Of a stretch of DNA of 64,000 bases, positions 8,436 to 16,688 are shown one piece after another; within the stretch, counting starts at the first letter, position 1; each line of letters begins with the position of its first letter. Under the pieces are notes generated by a model. The model had not been told where the DNA came from, ran no database searches, and was given only the letters and a program-made list of their open reading frames with translations. The translations under genes and the position numbers were made by a program. The DNA comes from Marivivens donghaensis. Lineage in GTDB: Bacteria > Pseudomonadota > Alphaproteobacteria > Rhodobacterales > Rhodobacteraceae. The stretch is taken from the NCBI RefSeq assembly GCF_023541015.1, contig NZ_JALNPR010000005.1, positions 1 through 64,000 of the forward strand, written 5' to 3'.

Positions 8436-9368
8436 TTAGAGGCCGATTGTCTTTTCGGCCTCTGCCACCGCTATGGCAGCCATTTTCTGAATGGCCTCAT
8501 AACTGTTGGCCACGGCGATAAAGCGTGCGTTGTGGCAGAACTTCGCGCCTTTGACACCTGACGCGAGTTCGAGCGCTTCATCAGTCAATCCAGCCCAAGC
8601 GGCGGGTAGATCGGCGCGTTGGTCAAAGGTGTCAGCCGACATTTTGATTCCGTTAATCGCCCAATCGTCATCGCGTGGATGGATCACAAAGAGCAAGTGA
8701 TCCGCGCCGGCTTTCTCGACGGCTGATCGATATGGCATGCCCATTGGCAGTTCGAGCACCTTTGAAGTCCCCGCTTTTTCTATCGCGTCACGGACCATCG
8801 CTTCGGCTCGGTATTTTGCGACGACGTTCTGGATGCGGGCTTCGACGAAGGCGCGTGCGATGGGAAGGGCCGAGCGGAATGCATCATCGTCTGCTGTTGG
8901 GGAACGGTCGTCGAATATGGGCTTCAAGCTTTCGAGGAGCACAGGAAGCGTAAGGCCCGAGAGCGGTCCTGCAACCGAAGGCGCGACGGCACCATTGTCC
9001 AAAAGATCGATGGGCAGGACGAAACTCTTATCAAAGCTGGCGAACACCTCCTCGATCATCGTGTCGGGAACATCCATTGCCGCGAGGTAGTCGCGCCCAT
9101 ACTGTGCCCAAATCAGACCGAATGAGCTGTAAGGCTGACCGTCGTCGCGCAATGGGTTCGGGCGCTGATGGTGGTCAAAAATCTGCGCGACAGCGTCATA
9201 GTCGCGGCCCACATCGTAGATGATTTTCGACGGGGCAGGGGTGATCCACGTTTCATCACGGCTCCGCACCAGTTCGGCTTGTGGGTACAAGCGGGTCAGG
9301 ATGACAGACGACAGAAGTTCGTCGGCATGAAAGCCGCCAGAGTGCGTAACGAGGTGGGTGATGGTCAT
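8436..9368 (-). CDS. MYG1-family protein (predicted DHH-like phosphoesterase/exonuclease)
   Basis: 310 residues from the ATG at 9368, chosen because MTITHLVTHSGGFHADELL is the family N-terminus; the open frame extends to 9404. The THSGGFHADE motif and the later FDHHQR (DHH) motif match the MYG1/UPF0160 family, whose members are predicted metal-dependent phosphoesterases; the eukaryotic protein is a 3'-5' RNA exonuclease. The C-terminal half (HLLFVIHPRDDDWAINGIK) is also typical. It ends 8 bp from the stop of the quiC-like remnant, facing it. Bacterial role unknown. Confidence 0.85.
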   Translation of the reverse strand: MTITHLVTHSGGFHADELLSSVILTRLYPQAELVRSRDETWITPAPSKIIYDVGRDYDAVAQIFDHHQRPNPLRDDGQPYSSFGLIWAQYGRDYLAAMDVPDTMIEEVFASFDKSFVLPIDLLDNGAVAPSVAGPLSGLTLPVLLESLKPIFDDRSPTADDDAFRSALPIARAFVEARIQNVVAKYRAEAMVRDAIEKAGTSKVLELPMGMPYRSAVEKAGADHLLFVIHPRDDDWAINGIKMSADTFDQRADLPAAWAGLTDEALELASGVKGAKFCHNARFIAVANSYEAIQKMAAIAVAEAEKTIGL

Positions 9369-9768
9369 GGATATGGGCTCTTGCAAAGGAACCCTCGGAT
9401 ACACCGAAAAACGACGTCACTTCCATGGTCTATTTTCTGTGACGGCGTTCGAAGCAAAAAACATCCGAGCCAAACGCCGATGAACTGTCGGTCAATCGAG
9501 GGGATTTAGCCACAGAAGGTGCAGCCGCTGTCCTGCCAATATCGCTATAGTAAGGGGCAGTTCTGCTCGAGGGCATTTGGGTAGCGCTCTCCCTCCAGTG
9601 TTGGCTGAACAAGTTCATTTGGGAAAGTCAGTTTACATACGGATCAGCGTATGTTCTGTTTGCGACATGCGTGGTCGTATTTTTGCATCTGCAGCATTTC
9701 GACTTCGTCTCAAGAGGGGCCGTAACGGCGACCCTTCAAAATGAAATATGACCAGGGAGACTGGACCG
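9369..9768. other. Intergenic region upstream of the betaine importer
   Basis: About 400 bp separate the divergent MYG1-family gene and proX. I see no convincing gene in it. The only clear structure is an inverted repeat at 9635-9654 (annotated separately). The regulatory region of the importer should lie here. Confidence 0.6.
9635..9654. promoter_or_regulatory. Inverted repeat ACATACG-N6-CGTATGT upstream of proX
   Basis: Two perfect 7-base half-sites, ACATACG and CGTATGT, are separated by GATCAG, giving a 20-bp operator-like dyad about 115 bp before the proX start. No T-run follows it, so it is not a terminator. The cognate regulator is not evident. Confidence 0.4.
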
Positions 9769-10779
9769 TTGAAATTCAAGACACTTAGCACAATCGCTGC
9801 CATCGGACTCACCGCGGGCTTTGCAAATGCGGCAATGGCCGAAGAATGTGGCTCGCTGACTATGGCAGAAATGGACTGGGCTTCGGCCGAGTTCATGGCA
9901 AACGTCGATAAAATCGTTCTCGAAGCGGGCTACGGCTGTGATGTCGAACTTATCCCGGGTGCAACGACGACTACTTTTGCATCTATGAATGAAAAGGGTC
10001 AGCCTGACGTAGCTGGCGAACTCTGGATCAATGCTGTTCGGGATCCGCTGGCCGCTGCAATGGCCGAAGGGCGTCTGCATTCCGTCAATGGCGGCCCGAT
10101 TGATGGGCTCGGCGAAGGTTGGTGGGTCGATCCTAAATTCGCAGCTGATCACCCTGAAATTACTACTGTCGAGCAACTCCTCGAACACCCAGAGTTCTTC
10201 CCTTACGCCGAAGATGAATCGCTCGGTGCGTTCATGGGTTGCCCTGCGGGTTGGGGTTGCCAGCTGTCGAACGCCAGCCTGTTCCGTGCCTTTGACATGG
10301 AAGAAAAAGGCTGGACATTGGTTGATCCGGGTTCCGCAGCTGGCCTTGACGGGTCCATCGCCAAAGCGGTTGAGCGCGGCGAATATTGGTTTGGCTACTA
10401 CTGGGCGCCGACTGCGGTGATCGGCAAATACCAGCTCCAGATGTTGGACTGGGAAACCCCGTGGGGTGGTTCTGAAAACTGGGACGGCTGTATCGTGAAG
10501 CCCGAACAGGAATGCCTCGATCCGCAGCCGACGTCCTACACCGAGTCCGAAGTGCACTCGGTCATCACCGATCGCCTGATGAAAGAGGGCGGCTTGGCTG
10601 TTGATTACCTCGGCACACGTGTGTTCCCGGGTGAGGTCATGAACGCCATGCTCGTTTACATGACCGAAAATCAGGCCACTGGCGAAGATGCTGCTTACTA
10701 CTTCTTCGAAGAGTACGAAGACCTGTGGAGCGGTTGGGTCAGCGCCGAAGCTGCCGAAGGCATCAAGTCTGAACTTTGA
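9769..10779 (+). CDS. proX: Glycine betaine/proline-type ABC transporter substrate-binding protein
   Basis: Periplasmic solute-binding protein of the OpuAC type, 336 residues. The signal peptide is KFKTLSTIAAIGLTAGFANA with cleavage after AMA. I choose the TTG at 9769 because AGGGAGA lies at a proper distance; an ATG at 9748 gives seven more residues without a binding site. Aromatic-rich stretches that would cage a quaternary ammonium group are present (GEGWWVDP, EYWFGYYWAP, LWSGWV). It may bind glycine betaine, choline, carnitine or dimethylsulfoniopropionate; the sequence does not decide. It is followed by a strong hairpin, then the permease and ATPase genes. Confidence 0.88.
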   Translation: MKFKTLSTIAAIGLTAGFANAAMAEECGSLTMAEMDWASAEFMANVDKIVLEAGYGCDVELIPGATTTTFASMNEKGQPDVAGELWINAVRDPLAAAMAEGRLHSVNGGPIDGLGEGWWVDPKFAADHPEITTVEQLLEHPEFFPYAEDESLGAFMGCPAGWGCQLSNASLFRAFDMEEKGWTLVDPGSAAGLDGSIAKAVERGEYWFGYYWAPTAVIGKYQLQMLDWETPWGGSENWDGCIVKPEQECLDPQPTSYTESEVHSVITDRLMKEGGLAVDYLGTRVFPGEVMNAMLVYMTENQATGEDAAYYFFEEYEDLWSGWVSAEAAEGIKSEL

Positions 10780-10801
10780 TCACTGAATAGACGAAAACAT
10801 G

Positions 10802-10821
10802 CGGGGGGCCTGTGCCCCCCG
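10802..10821 (+). terminator. Hairpin between proX and proW (attenuator-like)
   Basis: A perfect 8-bp stem, CGGGGGGC and GCCCCCCG, with loop CTGT is followed by TTT. It lies 23 bp after the proX stop and 41 bp before proW. Such partial terminators let the binding protein be made in excess over the membrane components. Confidence 0.75.
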
Positions 10822-10861
10822 TTTCCCATTCATGGGTATAATTTGGGACTAAGGACACAGA

Positions 10862-11752
10862 ATGGAATTCTTGCTGGAATTTCCCGCACTTGGCCGCCGC
10901 ACATTGAGCGGCATGAAACAGGCGGTTGATGAGACGTTCAAAGCGTTCTCTCGCGCGTATGGCGAAGCACTCGAAAACTTTTTCGACCCGCTTCTGCAAT
11001 TTCTAATTTGGCTGGAAAAGCTGCTCTTGGCGGCACCGTGGCCGATCATTCTGTTGATCGTCGGTGGCCTGTCGTGGCTGGGTTCACGGTCGTGGAAGGT
11101 GACGATCGGAGCCGTCGCGGCCTTTGTTGTGATCGGCATTTTCGACATGTGGGAAGACACGATGGCCACGCTCGCGATCATCTCGGTCGCGACACTGGTG
11201 TGCATCGTGGTTGGGATTCCGCTGGGCGTCCTAATGTCCCGATCTGACCGCACACAAGGCATCATCACGCCCATCCTTGATGTGATGCAGACCATCCCGT
11301 CATTCGTTTATCTGATCCCTGTCGTGATGCTCTTGGGCATCGGCAAGGTTCCCGGCCTTTTGGCCGTCTGCATCTACGCGCTTCCGCCAATCGTTCGCCT
11401 GACAAATCTCGGAATTCGTTTGGTGGACAAAGACGTGCTCGAAGCGGCCGATGCGTTCGGCGCGTCACCGCGGCAGAAACTGCTGGGGGTTCAGGTGCCG
11501 CTGGCCCTGCCAAATATTTTTGCTGGCATCAACCAGACCATCATGATGGCACTGTCGATGGTTGTGATTGCCTCGATGATTGGTGTCAAAGGCCTCGGTG
11601 TGCCTGTGCTGCGCGCAATCTCGAACCAATACCTCGCGCTGGGCCTGATGAACGGCCTCGCCATCGTTGCATTGGCTATCATCTTTGACCGCGTCACGCA
11701 GAGCTACGGTAAACGTCTACAGGCATATCGACAGGGGCACGGCAATGACTGA
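10862..11752 (+). CDS. proW: Betaine/proline-type ABC transporter permease
   Basis: Inner-membrane permease of 296 residues with about six to seven hydrophobic segments (e.g. PIILLIVGGLSWLGS, VTIGAVAAFVVIGIFDMW, LGLMNGLAIVALAIIFD). The cytoplasmic EAA loop that contacts the ATPase is clear (VLEAADAFGASPRQKL). It shows the GIPLGVLMSRSD stretch usual for ProW proteins. The last eight bases overlap the ATPase gene, so the two are translationally coupled. It works with ProX and ProV to import a quaternary amine or related osmolyte. Confidence 0.92.
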   Translation: MEFLLEFPALGRRTLSGMKQAVDETFKAFSRAYGEALENFFDPLLQFLIWLEKLLLAAPWPIILLIVGGLSWLGSRSWKVTIGAVAAFVVIGIFDMWEDTMATLAIISVATLVCIVVGIPLGVLMSRSDRTQGIITPILDVMQTIPSFVYLIPVVMLLGIGKVPGLLAVCIYALPPIVRLTNLGIRLVDKDVLEAADAFGASPRQKLLGVQVPLALPNIFAGINQTIMMALSMVVIASMIGVKGLGVPVLRAISNQYLALGLMNGLAIVALAIIFDRVTQSYGKRLQAYRQGHGND

Positions 11753-12758
11753 GACCAAAGTCAGCATTAAAAATCTCTACAAAATCTTCGGCAAATCGCC
11801 CGAAAAAATGTTGCCGCTGGTCCAAAAAGGATTGTCCAAATCGGACCTTCTAGACCAGCATAACCACGTTCTTGGGATCGACAACGTGTCGCTCGAAATC
11901 CCTGAAAAGCAAATTCAGGTGGTGATGGGGCTTTCGGGATCTGGGAAATCCACCCTGATCCGACACATCAATCGATTGATCGAACCCACGGGCGGGGAAA
12001 TCCTGATCGACGGCGAAGACGTTTTGGCGATGTCCGAAACCCAACTGCGCGACCTACGTCGGAAAAAGACGTCGATGGTGTTCCAGAAATTCGGTCTTCT
12101 GCCGCACCGTCGAATTGGCGAAAACGTCGCCTATGGCCTGAACATCCAAGGCGTCCCCGAAGACGAAGCGACCAAACGTGCACGTCACTGGATCGATCGG
12201 GTTGGATTGACTGGCTACGAGGACCATTACCCAGGGCAGCTATCGGGCGGTATGCAACAGCGTGTCGGTCTGGCCCGAGCATTGGCGACGGACGCAGAAA
12301 TCCTCCTGATGGACGAAGCCTTCAGCGCGCTCGATCCGTTGATCCGTTTTGATATGCAGTCGATCCTTCTCGAACTTCAGGAAGAACTGCATAAGACGAT
12401 CATCTTCATCACTCACGATCTGGATGAGGCACTCCGCCTTGGTGAAAACATCGCCATCCTTCGGGACGGATCAATGATCCAGCAGGGTGACGCGCAGGAA
12501 ATTGTGCTCAAACCTGCGGACGACTACATCGCCGACTTCACCAAGGATATTAACCGCGCAAAGGTCATCCAACTGCGTGCCTTGGCGAAACCAGTGGCGA
12601 GCTTTGATGGGCCAACCTTGCGTGGCGCGACGGTTTTGGACGAAGCGCTATCCCCCCTTGCGCAAGCACCAGATCAAACGGTTGGCGTGGTGAACAGGGC
12701 TGGTGAATTGCTCGGCGCCGTCACACTGACTGACGCAATTGAGGCGCTGCACGGTTAA
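11745..12758 (+). CDS. proV: Betaine/proline-type ABC transporter ATP-binding protein
   Basis: Cytoplasmic ATPase subunit of 337 residues; the ATG at 11745 overlaps the end of proW, and the frame upstream (to 11667) is inside proW. Walker A is GLSGSGKST, the signature LSGGMQQRVGLARAL, Walker B ILLMDEAFSALDPL and the switch histidine IIFITHDLDEA. The extended N-terminus (KVSIKNLYKIFGKSPEK) and a C-terminal CBS-like region (GATVLDEALSPL, LLGAVTLTDAIEAL) are typical of ProV, where the CBS part senses ionic strength. Here the C-terminal region is short, suggesting only a partial CBS module. Confidence 0.92.
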   Translation: MTETKVSIKNLYKIFGKSPEKMLPLVQKGLSKSDLLDQHNHVLGIDNVSLEIPEKQIQVVMGLSGSGKSTLIRHINRLIEPTGGEILIDGEDVLAMSETQLRDLRRKKTSMVFQKFGLLPHRRIGENVAYGLNIQGVPEDEATKRARHWIDRVGLTGYEDHYPGQLSGGMQQRVGLARALATDAEILLMDEAFSALDPLIRFDMQSILLELQEELHKTIIFITHDLDEALRLGENIAILRDGSMIQQGDAQEIVLKPADDYIADFTKDINRAKVIQLRALAKPVASFDGPTLRGATVLDEALSPLAQAPDQTVGVVNRAGELLGAVTLTDAIEALHG

Positions 12759-12805
12759 TTCAGTGGCCCTAAGGGGTCCCATCAGCGGTCCGATAAAGCG
12801 CTAAT

Positions 12806-12842
12806 CCCCAGATTGCATTGATATTTATCAGATAATCTGGGG
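12806..12842. repeat. Inverted repeat downstream of proV
   Basis: CCCCAGATT and AATCTGGGG form a 9-bp stem around a 19-base loop that itself contains a smaller GATA/TATC dyad. It lies 47 bp after the proV stop. No T-run follows on the plus strand, so termination is only a guess. Confidence 0.45.
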
Positions 12843-12967
12843 GTGCTATCTGTCGCTACATGGCAACCAGCCCTTCGCTAGGTTGGGCGGACTGTGGGGT
12901 CACTTCTCCAGAGCGGGTCAGTAGAGCGGGCAGTTTCTTCTGGTCACTTTCTAATACTAATGCCCGC

Positions 12968-13588
12968 TCAGGAAAAGACGACACCGGCCGACGACATCCG
13001 CATTTCAGAAACGTCAGTTGGTCCAACCGCGAGAGTTCCATGCTTAATGACGGTGACGTCATAGCCTCTGTGTCTGGCGGCCAGCGCTGTCTTTTGCACA
13101 CAATAGTTTAAATCCAGACCAACGAGACGCAGCGAGCCGACGTTAAGACGCTCTAAAAGAGCATCAAGCTCGCCTGTTTCAAATGCATCCTGCAAACGCT
13201 TTACAATCACATGTTCAGGACACGACGCGAATGGCCTCGCGAGTTCTGTCCCTTCACTGCCTTCTAGCGCCTGGCCTTTCATCGTGAGCTTCGCCAAGAA
13301 TTTTGTTGAAGGGATCGACCATTCCTGACGGACCGCAATAACAGGATGGTTCTGTGCCCGAGCCGCTGCGACCTCCTCAAGAATGACGTCGGCAGCAGAT
13401 TGCTTTGAAGTGTCCGAATAGGGGCCGCGATCCCAGAAAACGGATTGAAGATCAATCAGCAGGAGGGCTGATCCGCTACGTCGCCCTATGGGTTCCCCGA
13501 CACTGACTGAGCCAATGCGTCTTATGCCATTGCCGAGCCAAAGTATGAGGAGAAGGACCGCAGCACCAATAATATACCCTGCTGTCAT
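12968..13588 (-). CDS. Isochorismatase-family cysteine hydrolase with N-terminal membrane anchor
   Basis: 206 residues. The isochorismatase-like fold is shown by the catalytic aspartate (ALLLIDLQSVFWD), the lysine (HVIVKRLQDAFETG) and the nucleophilic cysteine (LVGLDLNYCVQKTALAA). Unusually, it starts with a hydrophobic segment (TAGYIIGAAVLLLILWLG, about residues 2-19), predicting a membrane-tethered enzyme; most relatives are soluble. It overlaps the MarR-family gene by four bases (ATGA), so the regulator is likely its partner. The substrate is unknown: family members act on isochorismate, nicotinamide and various amides. Confidence 0.82.
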   Translation of the reverse strand: MTAGYIIGAAVLLLILWLGNGIRRIGSVSVGEPIGRRSGSALLLIDLQSVFWDRGPYSDTSKQSAADVILEEVAAARAQNHPVIAVRQEWSIPSTKFLAKLTMKGQALEGSEGTELARPFASCPEHVIVKRLQDAFETGELDALLERLNVGSLRLVGLDLNYCVQKTALAARHRGYDVTVIKHGTLAVGPTDVSEMRMSSAGVVFS

Positions 13589-14046
13589 TTTCGTTCTCCG
13601 GTCCGTTTTTGCAAACCGTCCACCACAGAAAGTATAACCTTAAGTGCGGTTGCAATATCTTCCGTGCTGAGGTCTTCGCTCATTTCCTGCATGATCTGCA
13701 TCTCTTTAGAAAGGATATCTTCGATGAGCGCGCTGCCCTGATTGGTCAACGTCAGGATAGGCGAACGCTTATGGCGGGGATTTGGACGTTGCTCAATGAA
13801 ACCTGAGGTCAGCGTTTCGTTGCACATGATTTGGACGTATTGCCGCTGGATATCGAGCCTTGCCGCAAGTTCCGGCACGGTCTGCTCTCCGTACTTGTGC
13901 AGTATTTCGAGAACGGCGCGCATACGGACGGTAAGGTTGGTGCCAGTCAAGCCATTTTCAACGCAGCCTTCCGCAGCTTGCATCAAGGGGCGTGACATCC
14001 AAATCAGTTGGTGGAGTTGTTCTGCTTTCATATTGACATTATGCAT
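13585..14046 (-). CDS. MarR-family transcriptional regulator
   Basis: 153-residue winged-helix repressor. The DNA-binding region is about residues 40-100 (MRAVLEILHKYGEQTVPELAARL, IQRQYVQIMCNETL, wing EQRPNPRHKRSPIL), flanked by dimerisation helices. The frame starts with MHNVNMKAEQL; the second ATG, at 14031, is equally possible since neither has a clear ribosome binding site. It precedes and overlaps the isochorismatase gene. Two adjacent dyads at its 5' end (14034-14071) suggest autorepression. Confidence 0.85.
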   Translation of the reverse strand: MHNVNMKAEQLHQLIWMSRPLMQAAEGCVENGLTGTNLTVRMRAVLEILHKYGEQTVPELAARLDIQRQYVQIMCNETLTSGFIEQRPNPRHKRSPILTLTNQGSALIEDILSKEMQIMQEMSEDLSTEDIATALKVILSVVDGLQKRTGERK

Positions 14047-14071
14047 GTCATTTTGACAAGTGCAATGTCAA
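14034..14071. promoter_or_regulatory. Tandem dyads at the MarR gene start, likely operator
   Basis: TGACAT-TATGC-ATGTCA (14034-14050) is followed at once by TTGACA-AGTGCAA-TGTCAA (14053-14071). Both are inverted repeats built on TGACA/TGTCA and cover the start of the regulator gene, as expected for MarR autorepression. Confidence 0.6.
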
Positions 14072-14174
14072 AATCGGGCAGGACTGACGTGGTGTATCGT
14101 ATTGTATCGAATAACGTAGGCACAGTGCGGTCATGCGGCGGCCTTTGTGACGATCAAACGAAGGTTGGCTTTGA

Positions 14175-15098
14175 TCAATTATTGGTTTTTTGAACCAATC
14201 GTCGCCACTGACCCGGTGAAATCCCAAAGCCTGCTTTGAATTGCCGTGTCATGTGCGCTTGATCAGAAAATCCTGCACGAAGAGCCGCTTGGATCAGAGG
14301 TACACCAGCTGCAATGTCGCCACGCGCCTGATCTAGTCGGCGCATTGTCAGATACCGATACGGACTTGTTCCATAGGCTCTCCGAAACTGGCGCGACAGC
14401 GCATACCTGTCCAAACCAGTGATTTTTTCTAGCTCCTCCGATTGAACAGCCTCGCTAAGGTTACTTTCCAAGTATTCTTTGGCGCGACGGGTGGCATTAA
14501 AGTCGATCAAAGACCGGGTCGTTCGACGAGCGGATGCATCATTCGCAATCAACCCATCCGCCAGCAACACTGTCAATTCATCCATCGCGACCGTTTCAAG
14601 AGACCTGTCCATATCGGTAAACGCGGCATGGATAGCTCGCATCAACAGTGGATCAGTTAGAACAGCGTCACGCAGAAACGGAAGTGCACTTGCGCGCTCC
14701 GCCAGAGCGTCGCGCACCAACGAAGGTTCGACGTATAGCATTCGGTAGTGAAAGCCAGCTTCTGTCCCCGCCTCGCCCGTATGAATTTCGTCGGGATGAA
14801 GAACAATCACTTGGCCTGCGACACTGTCACTACGAGCACCACGATAGTCAAAGCTTTGGACGCCCTTAATTGTGTAGCCAATCGAATAGGTATCATGGCG
14901 ATGCGGGGCGTAGGCCTCGCCAGAGAAATAAGCCTCGATCCTCTGGATGCCAGTTTGCCAAGGAGCGGTCACGACCCAATCCGTCGCGCACGATCGTTCA
15001 AGACCCGGCGTCAAGTCTTGTGATGTTATATCCTTGGATCGTCGTTCGTTTTGGATGGAAAGTCCCTCACCAGCTTCGAAAGTATATTGGAACACCAA
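14175..15098 (-). CDS. AraC-family transcriptional regulator with cupin sensor domain
   Basis: Up to 307 residues. The N-terminal AraC-type cupin (GEAYAPHRHDTYSIGYTIKG, VLHPDEIHTGEA) would bind a small ligand. The C-terminal double helix-turn-helix is clear (LEKITGLDRYALSRQFRRAY, YLTMRRLDQARGDIA, ALRAGFSDQAHMTRQFKAGF). The open frame begins with a TTG at 15098 that lacks a good binding site; a later start near the cupin is possible. It diverges from a small cupin gene 17 bp away, which it may control. Confidence 0.82.
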   Translation of the reverse strand: MVFQYTFEAGEGLSIQNERRSKDITSQDLTPGLERSCATDWVVTAPWQTGIQRIEAYFSGEAYAPHRHDTYSIGYTIKGVQSFDYRGARSDSVAGQVIVLHPDEIHTGEAGTEAGFHYRMLYVEPSLVRDALAERASALPFLRDAVLTDPLLMRAIHAAFTDMDRSLETVAMDELTVLLADGLIANDASARRTTRSLIDFNATRRAKEYLESNLSEAVQSEELEKITGLDRYALSRQFRRAYGTSPYRYLTMRRLDQARGDIAAGVPLIQAALRAGFSDQAHMTRQFKAGFGISPGQWRRLVQKTNN

Positions 15099-15115
15099 TT
15101 AGAAGGAAATCGTCA

Positions 15116-15472
15116 ATGAATTCAGTAAATCTCGCAGAGAAATTATCTCAATTCTCAACGCATTGGGACCCGCATGTTGTCGCTGACTACAACGAAAACG
15201 AGATCATGGTGGTAAAGCTCATGGGTGAGTATCCATTCCACAAACACGACAACACCGATGACTTTTTCTATGTTCTGGAAGGTGAGATGCAGATGGATAT
15301 CGAAGGGGAACCGTCGCGCACTGTAAAGGCGGGTGAATTGTTTGTTGTGCCCAAAGGCGTGGTTCATCGACCGAGGGCAGAATCCGAGGTGAAGGTACTT
15401 CTGATCGAACCGAAAGGGGAACCTAATTCAGGCGATTCAGATCGTGAAGCTGCGCCAAAAACTCGCATCTAA
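15116..15472 (+). CDS. Small cupin-domain protein
   Basis: 118-residue single-domain cupin. Both cupin motifs are present: GEYPFHKHDNTDDFFYVLEG with the metal-binding HxH and glutamate, and FVVPKGVVHRPRAE with the second-motif histidine, so a metal-dependent enzyme or binding protein is plausible. The ATG at 15116 follows AGAAGGAAA; the frame open from 14870 lies inside the divergent AraC-family gene. Similar small cupins often accompany AraC regulators; the specific role is unknown. Confidence 0.8.
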   Translation: MNSVNLAEKLSQFSTHWDPHVVADYNENEIMVVKLMGEYPFHKHDNTDDFFYVLEGEMQMDIEGEPSRTVKAGELFVVPKGVVHRPRAESEVKVLLIEPKGEPNSGDSDREAAPKTRI

Positions 15473-15477
15473 AACGT

Positions 15478-15511
15478 TGCGGCGGGATGGCCGGTGTTCG
15501 TTCCCGCCGCA
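15478..15511 (+). terminator. Hairpin after the small cupin gene
   Basis: TGCGGCGGGA and TCCCGCCGCA form a perfect 10-bp GC-rich stem around a 14-base loop, 5 bp after the cupin stop codon. No long T-run follows. Confidence 0.6.
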
Positions 15512-15523
15512 GCTTACTGTAAA

Positions 15524-15550
15524 TGCGGTCAGGTGAGAAACCTGACCGCA
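15524..15550 (-). terminator. Terminator for the Gfo/Idh/MocA gene at 15567
   Basis: TGCGGTCAGGT and ACCTGACCGCA form an 11-bp perfect stem with a 5-base loop, 16 bp past the stop of the minus-strand oxidoreductase and followed on that strand by TTTACAG. Confidence 0.7.
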
Positions 15551-15566
15551 ATTCACAAGGTGTAGG

Positions 15567-16679
15567 TTAAGTGCCCATGATTTCGGTCAGTGAAACAGTT
15601 CGATGTTCACGCATAGAGATTTGTGCCGCCATTCCCATCAAGATAGCCATTTTCCCGTCGTTCAAACTCACCTCCGGAGCGTTCCGTTCGCCACGGACGA
15701 GTTCAAGGAATTTCTGATGTTGGTAGAAGGTCGATCCGTTATGATCTCCAGCTTCTAGCAACGTCGGATCGACAGGTATTTCGCGCAATTCAGGACCCTT
15801 TGGTGCACGAGGACTGACGATCAGTTGGGGGATCGGCGGCTCGCCCAAATGCTCGGGCCAGAACCGTCCCGGTCCCGGCACCAGCGCCTCTACTTTGCCA
15901 GCGGGTCCGACGGCGGAAATTTCTTCCTGATATCGCGACCCTTCGGCGAACATGCAGAGTTCCAGCATTGCGCGCACGCCGTTAGCGAAATCGACAATCA
16001 CATAGCCATTGTCGAGGATATCAGGCGTTTCACCTGCATAGGATTCTTCGAGGTGGTTGGCATCCTGACCACCTGACGCCATCACGCGGATCGGTTCAGA
16101 CTGTATCGCGAGGCGCATCAGGTCAAAGAAGTGGCAGCATTTCTCGACGAAGGTGCCGCCTGTGTAGCGATTAAAGCGGTTCCAATCCCCCACCTTTTCC
16201 AAGAACGGAAAACGGTGTTCACGAATGGTTAGCATTTTTACTCCGCCAGTCGCGTCGTCCAAGCACTCCAGAAGTGCAGCGACTGGTGGCATGTAGCGAT
16301 ATTCCATCGCGACCCAAACTGGTGCGGGATATGTTTCGATAAACGTGTTTAGACGCGCAAGGTGGTCTGGGTCGGTGAAGAGCGGCTTTTCCACGAGAAT
16401 TGGTACAGGCCGCTTTGCGCCAATCATCTCGAGCTGCTCGATATGACGGAAGTTTGGGCTTGCAATCAGAATACAATCGAGGTGCTCGGCCTCCAAAAGC
16501 GCGTCGATACTATCGACAAATTTGGCATCGGGTGCGAATTTCGCGGCCTCTGCTTGCATGCCTGTGTCAGGCTCAAAGATTACGGACACCTTCGTATCGG
16601 GCAAGAGCGCGATATTACGGAGGTGTTCCTGACCCATCATGCCGCAGCCGATGATGCCGTAGTGCGTGGTGGTGGACAT
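15567..16679 (-). CDS. Gfo/Idh/MocA-family oxidoreductase; candidate NAD-dependent sulfoquinovosidase
   Basis: 370-residue protein with a Rossmann N-terminus (YGIIGCGMMGQEHLRNIA), the family EKP motif (PILVEKPLF) and the conserved catalytic-domain segment (GTFVEKCCHFFDLMRLA). Most relatives oxidise sugars or inositols with NAD(P). Its position matters: it shares a strand with, and lies next to, a GntR/UTRA regulator that diverges from what looks like a sulfoquinovose desulfonation operon lacking a GH31 sulfoquinovosidase. A subgroup of this superfamily (GH188, SqgA-type) cleaves sulfoquinovosides by an NAD-dependent oxidation-elimination mechanism, so that is my preferred guess. A plain sugar dehydrogenase remains possible. 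The regulator gene lies 9 bp upstream. Confidence 0.8.
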   Translation of the reverse strand: MSTTTHYGIIGCGMMGQEHLRNIALLPDTKVSVIFEPDTGMQAEAAKFAPDAKFVDSIDALLEAEHLDCILIASPNFRHIEQLEMIGAKRPVPILVEKPLFTDPDHLARLNTFIETYPAPVWVAMEYRYMPPVAALLECLDDATGGVKMLTIREHRFPFLEKVGDWNRFNRYTGGTFVEKCCHFFDLMRLAIQSEPIRVMASGGQDANHLEESYAGETPDILDNGYVIVDFANGVRAMLELCMFAEGSRYQEEISAVGPAGKVEALVPGPGRFWPEHLGEPPIPQLIVSPRAPKGPELREIPVDPTLLEAGDHNGSTFYQHQKFLELVRGERNAPEVSLNDGKMAILMGMAAQISMREHRTVSLTEIMGT

Positions 16680-16688
16680 GTCCTCTCC

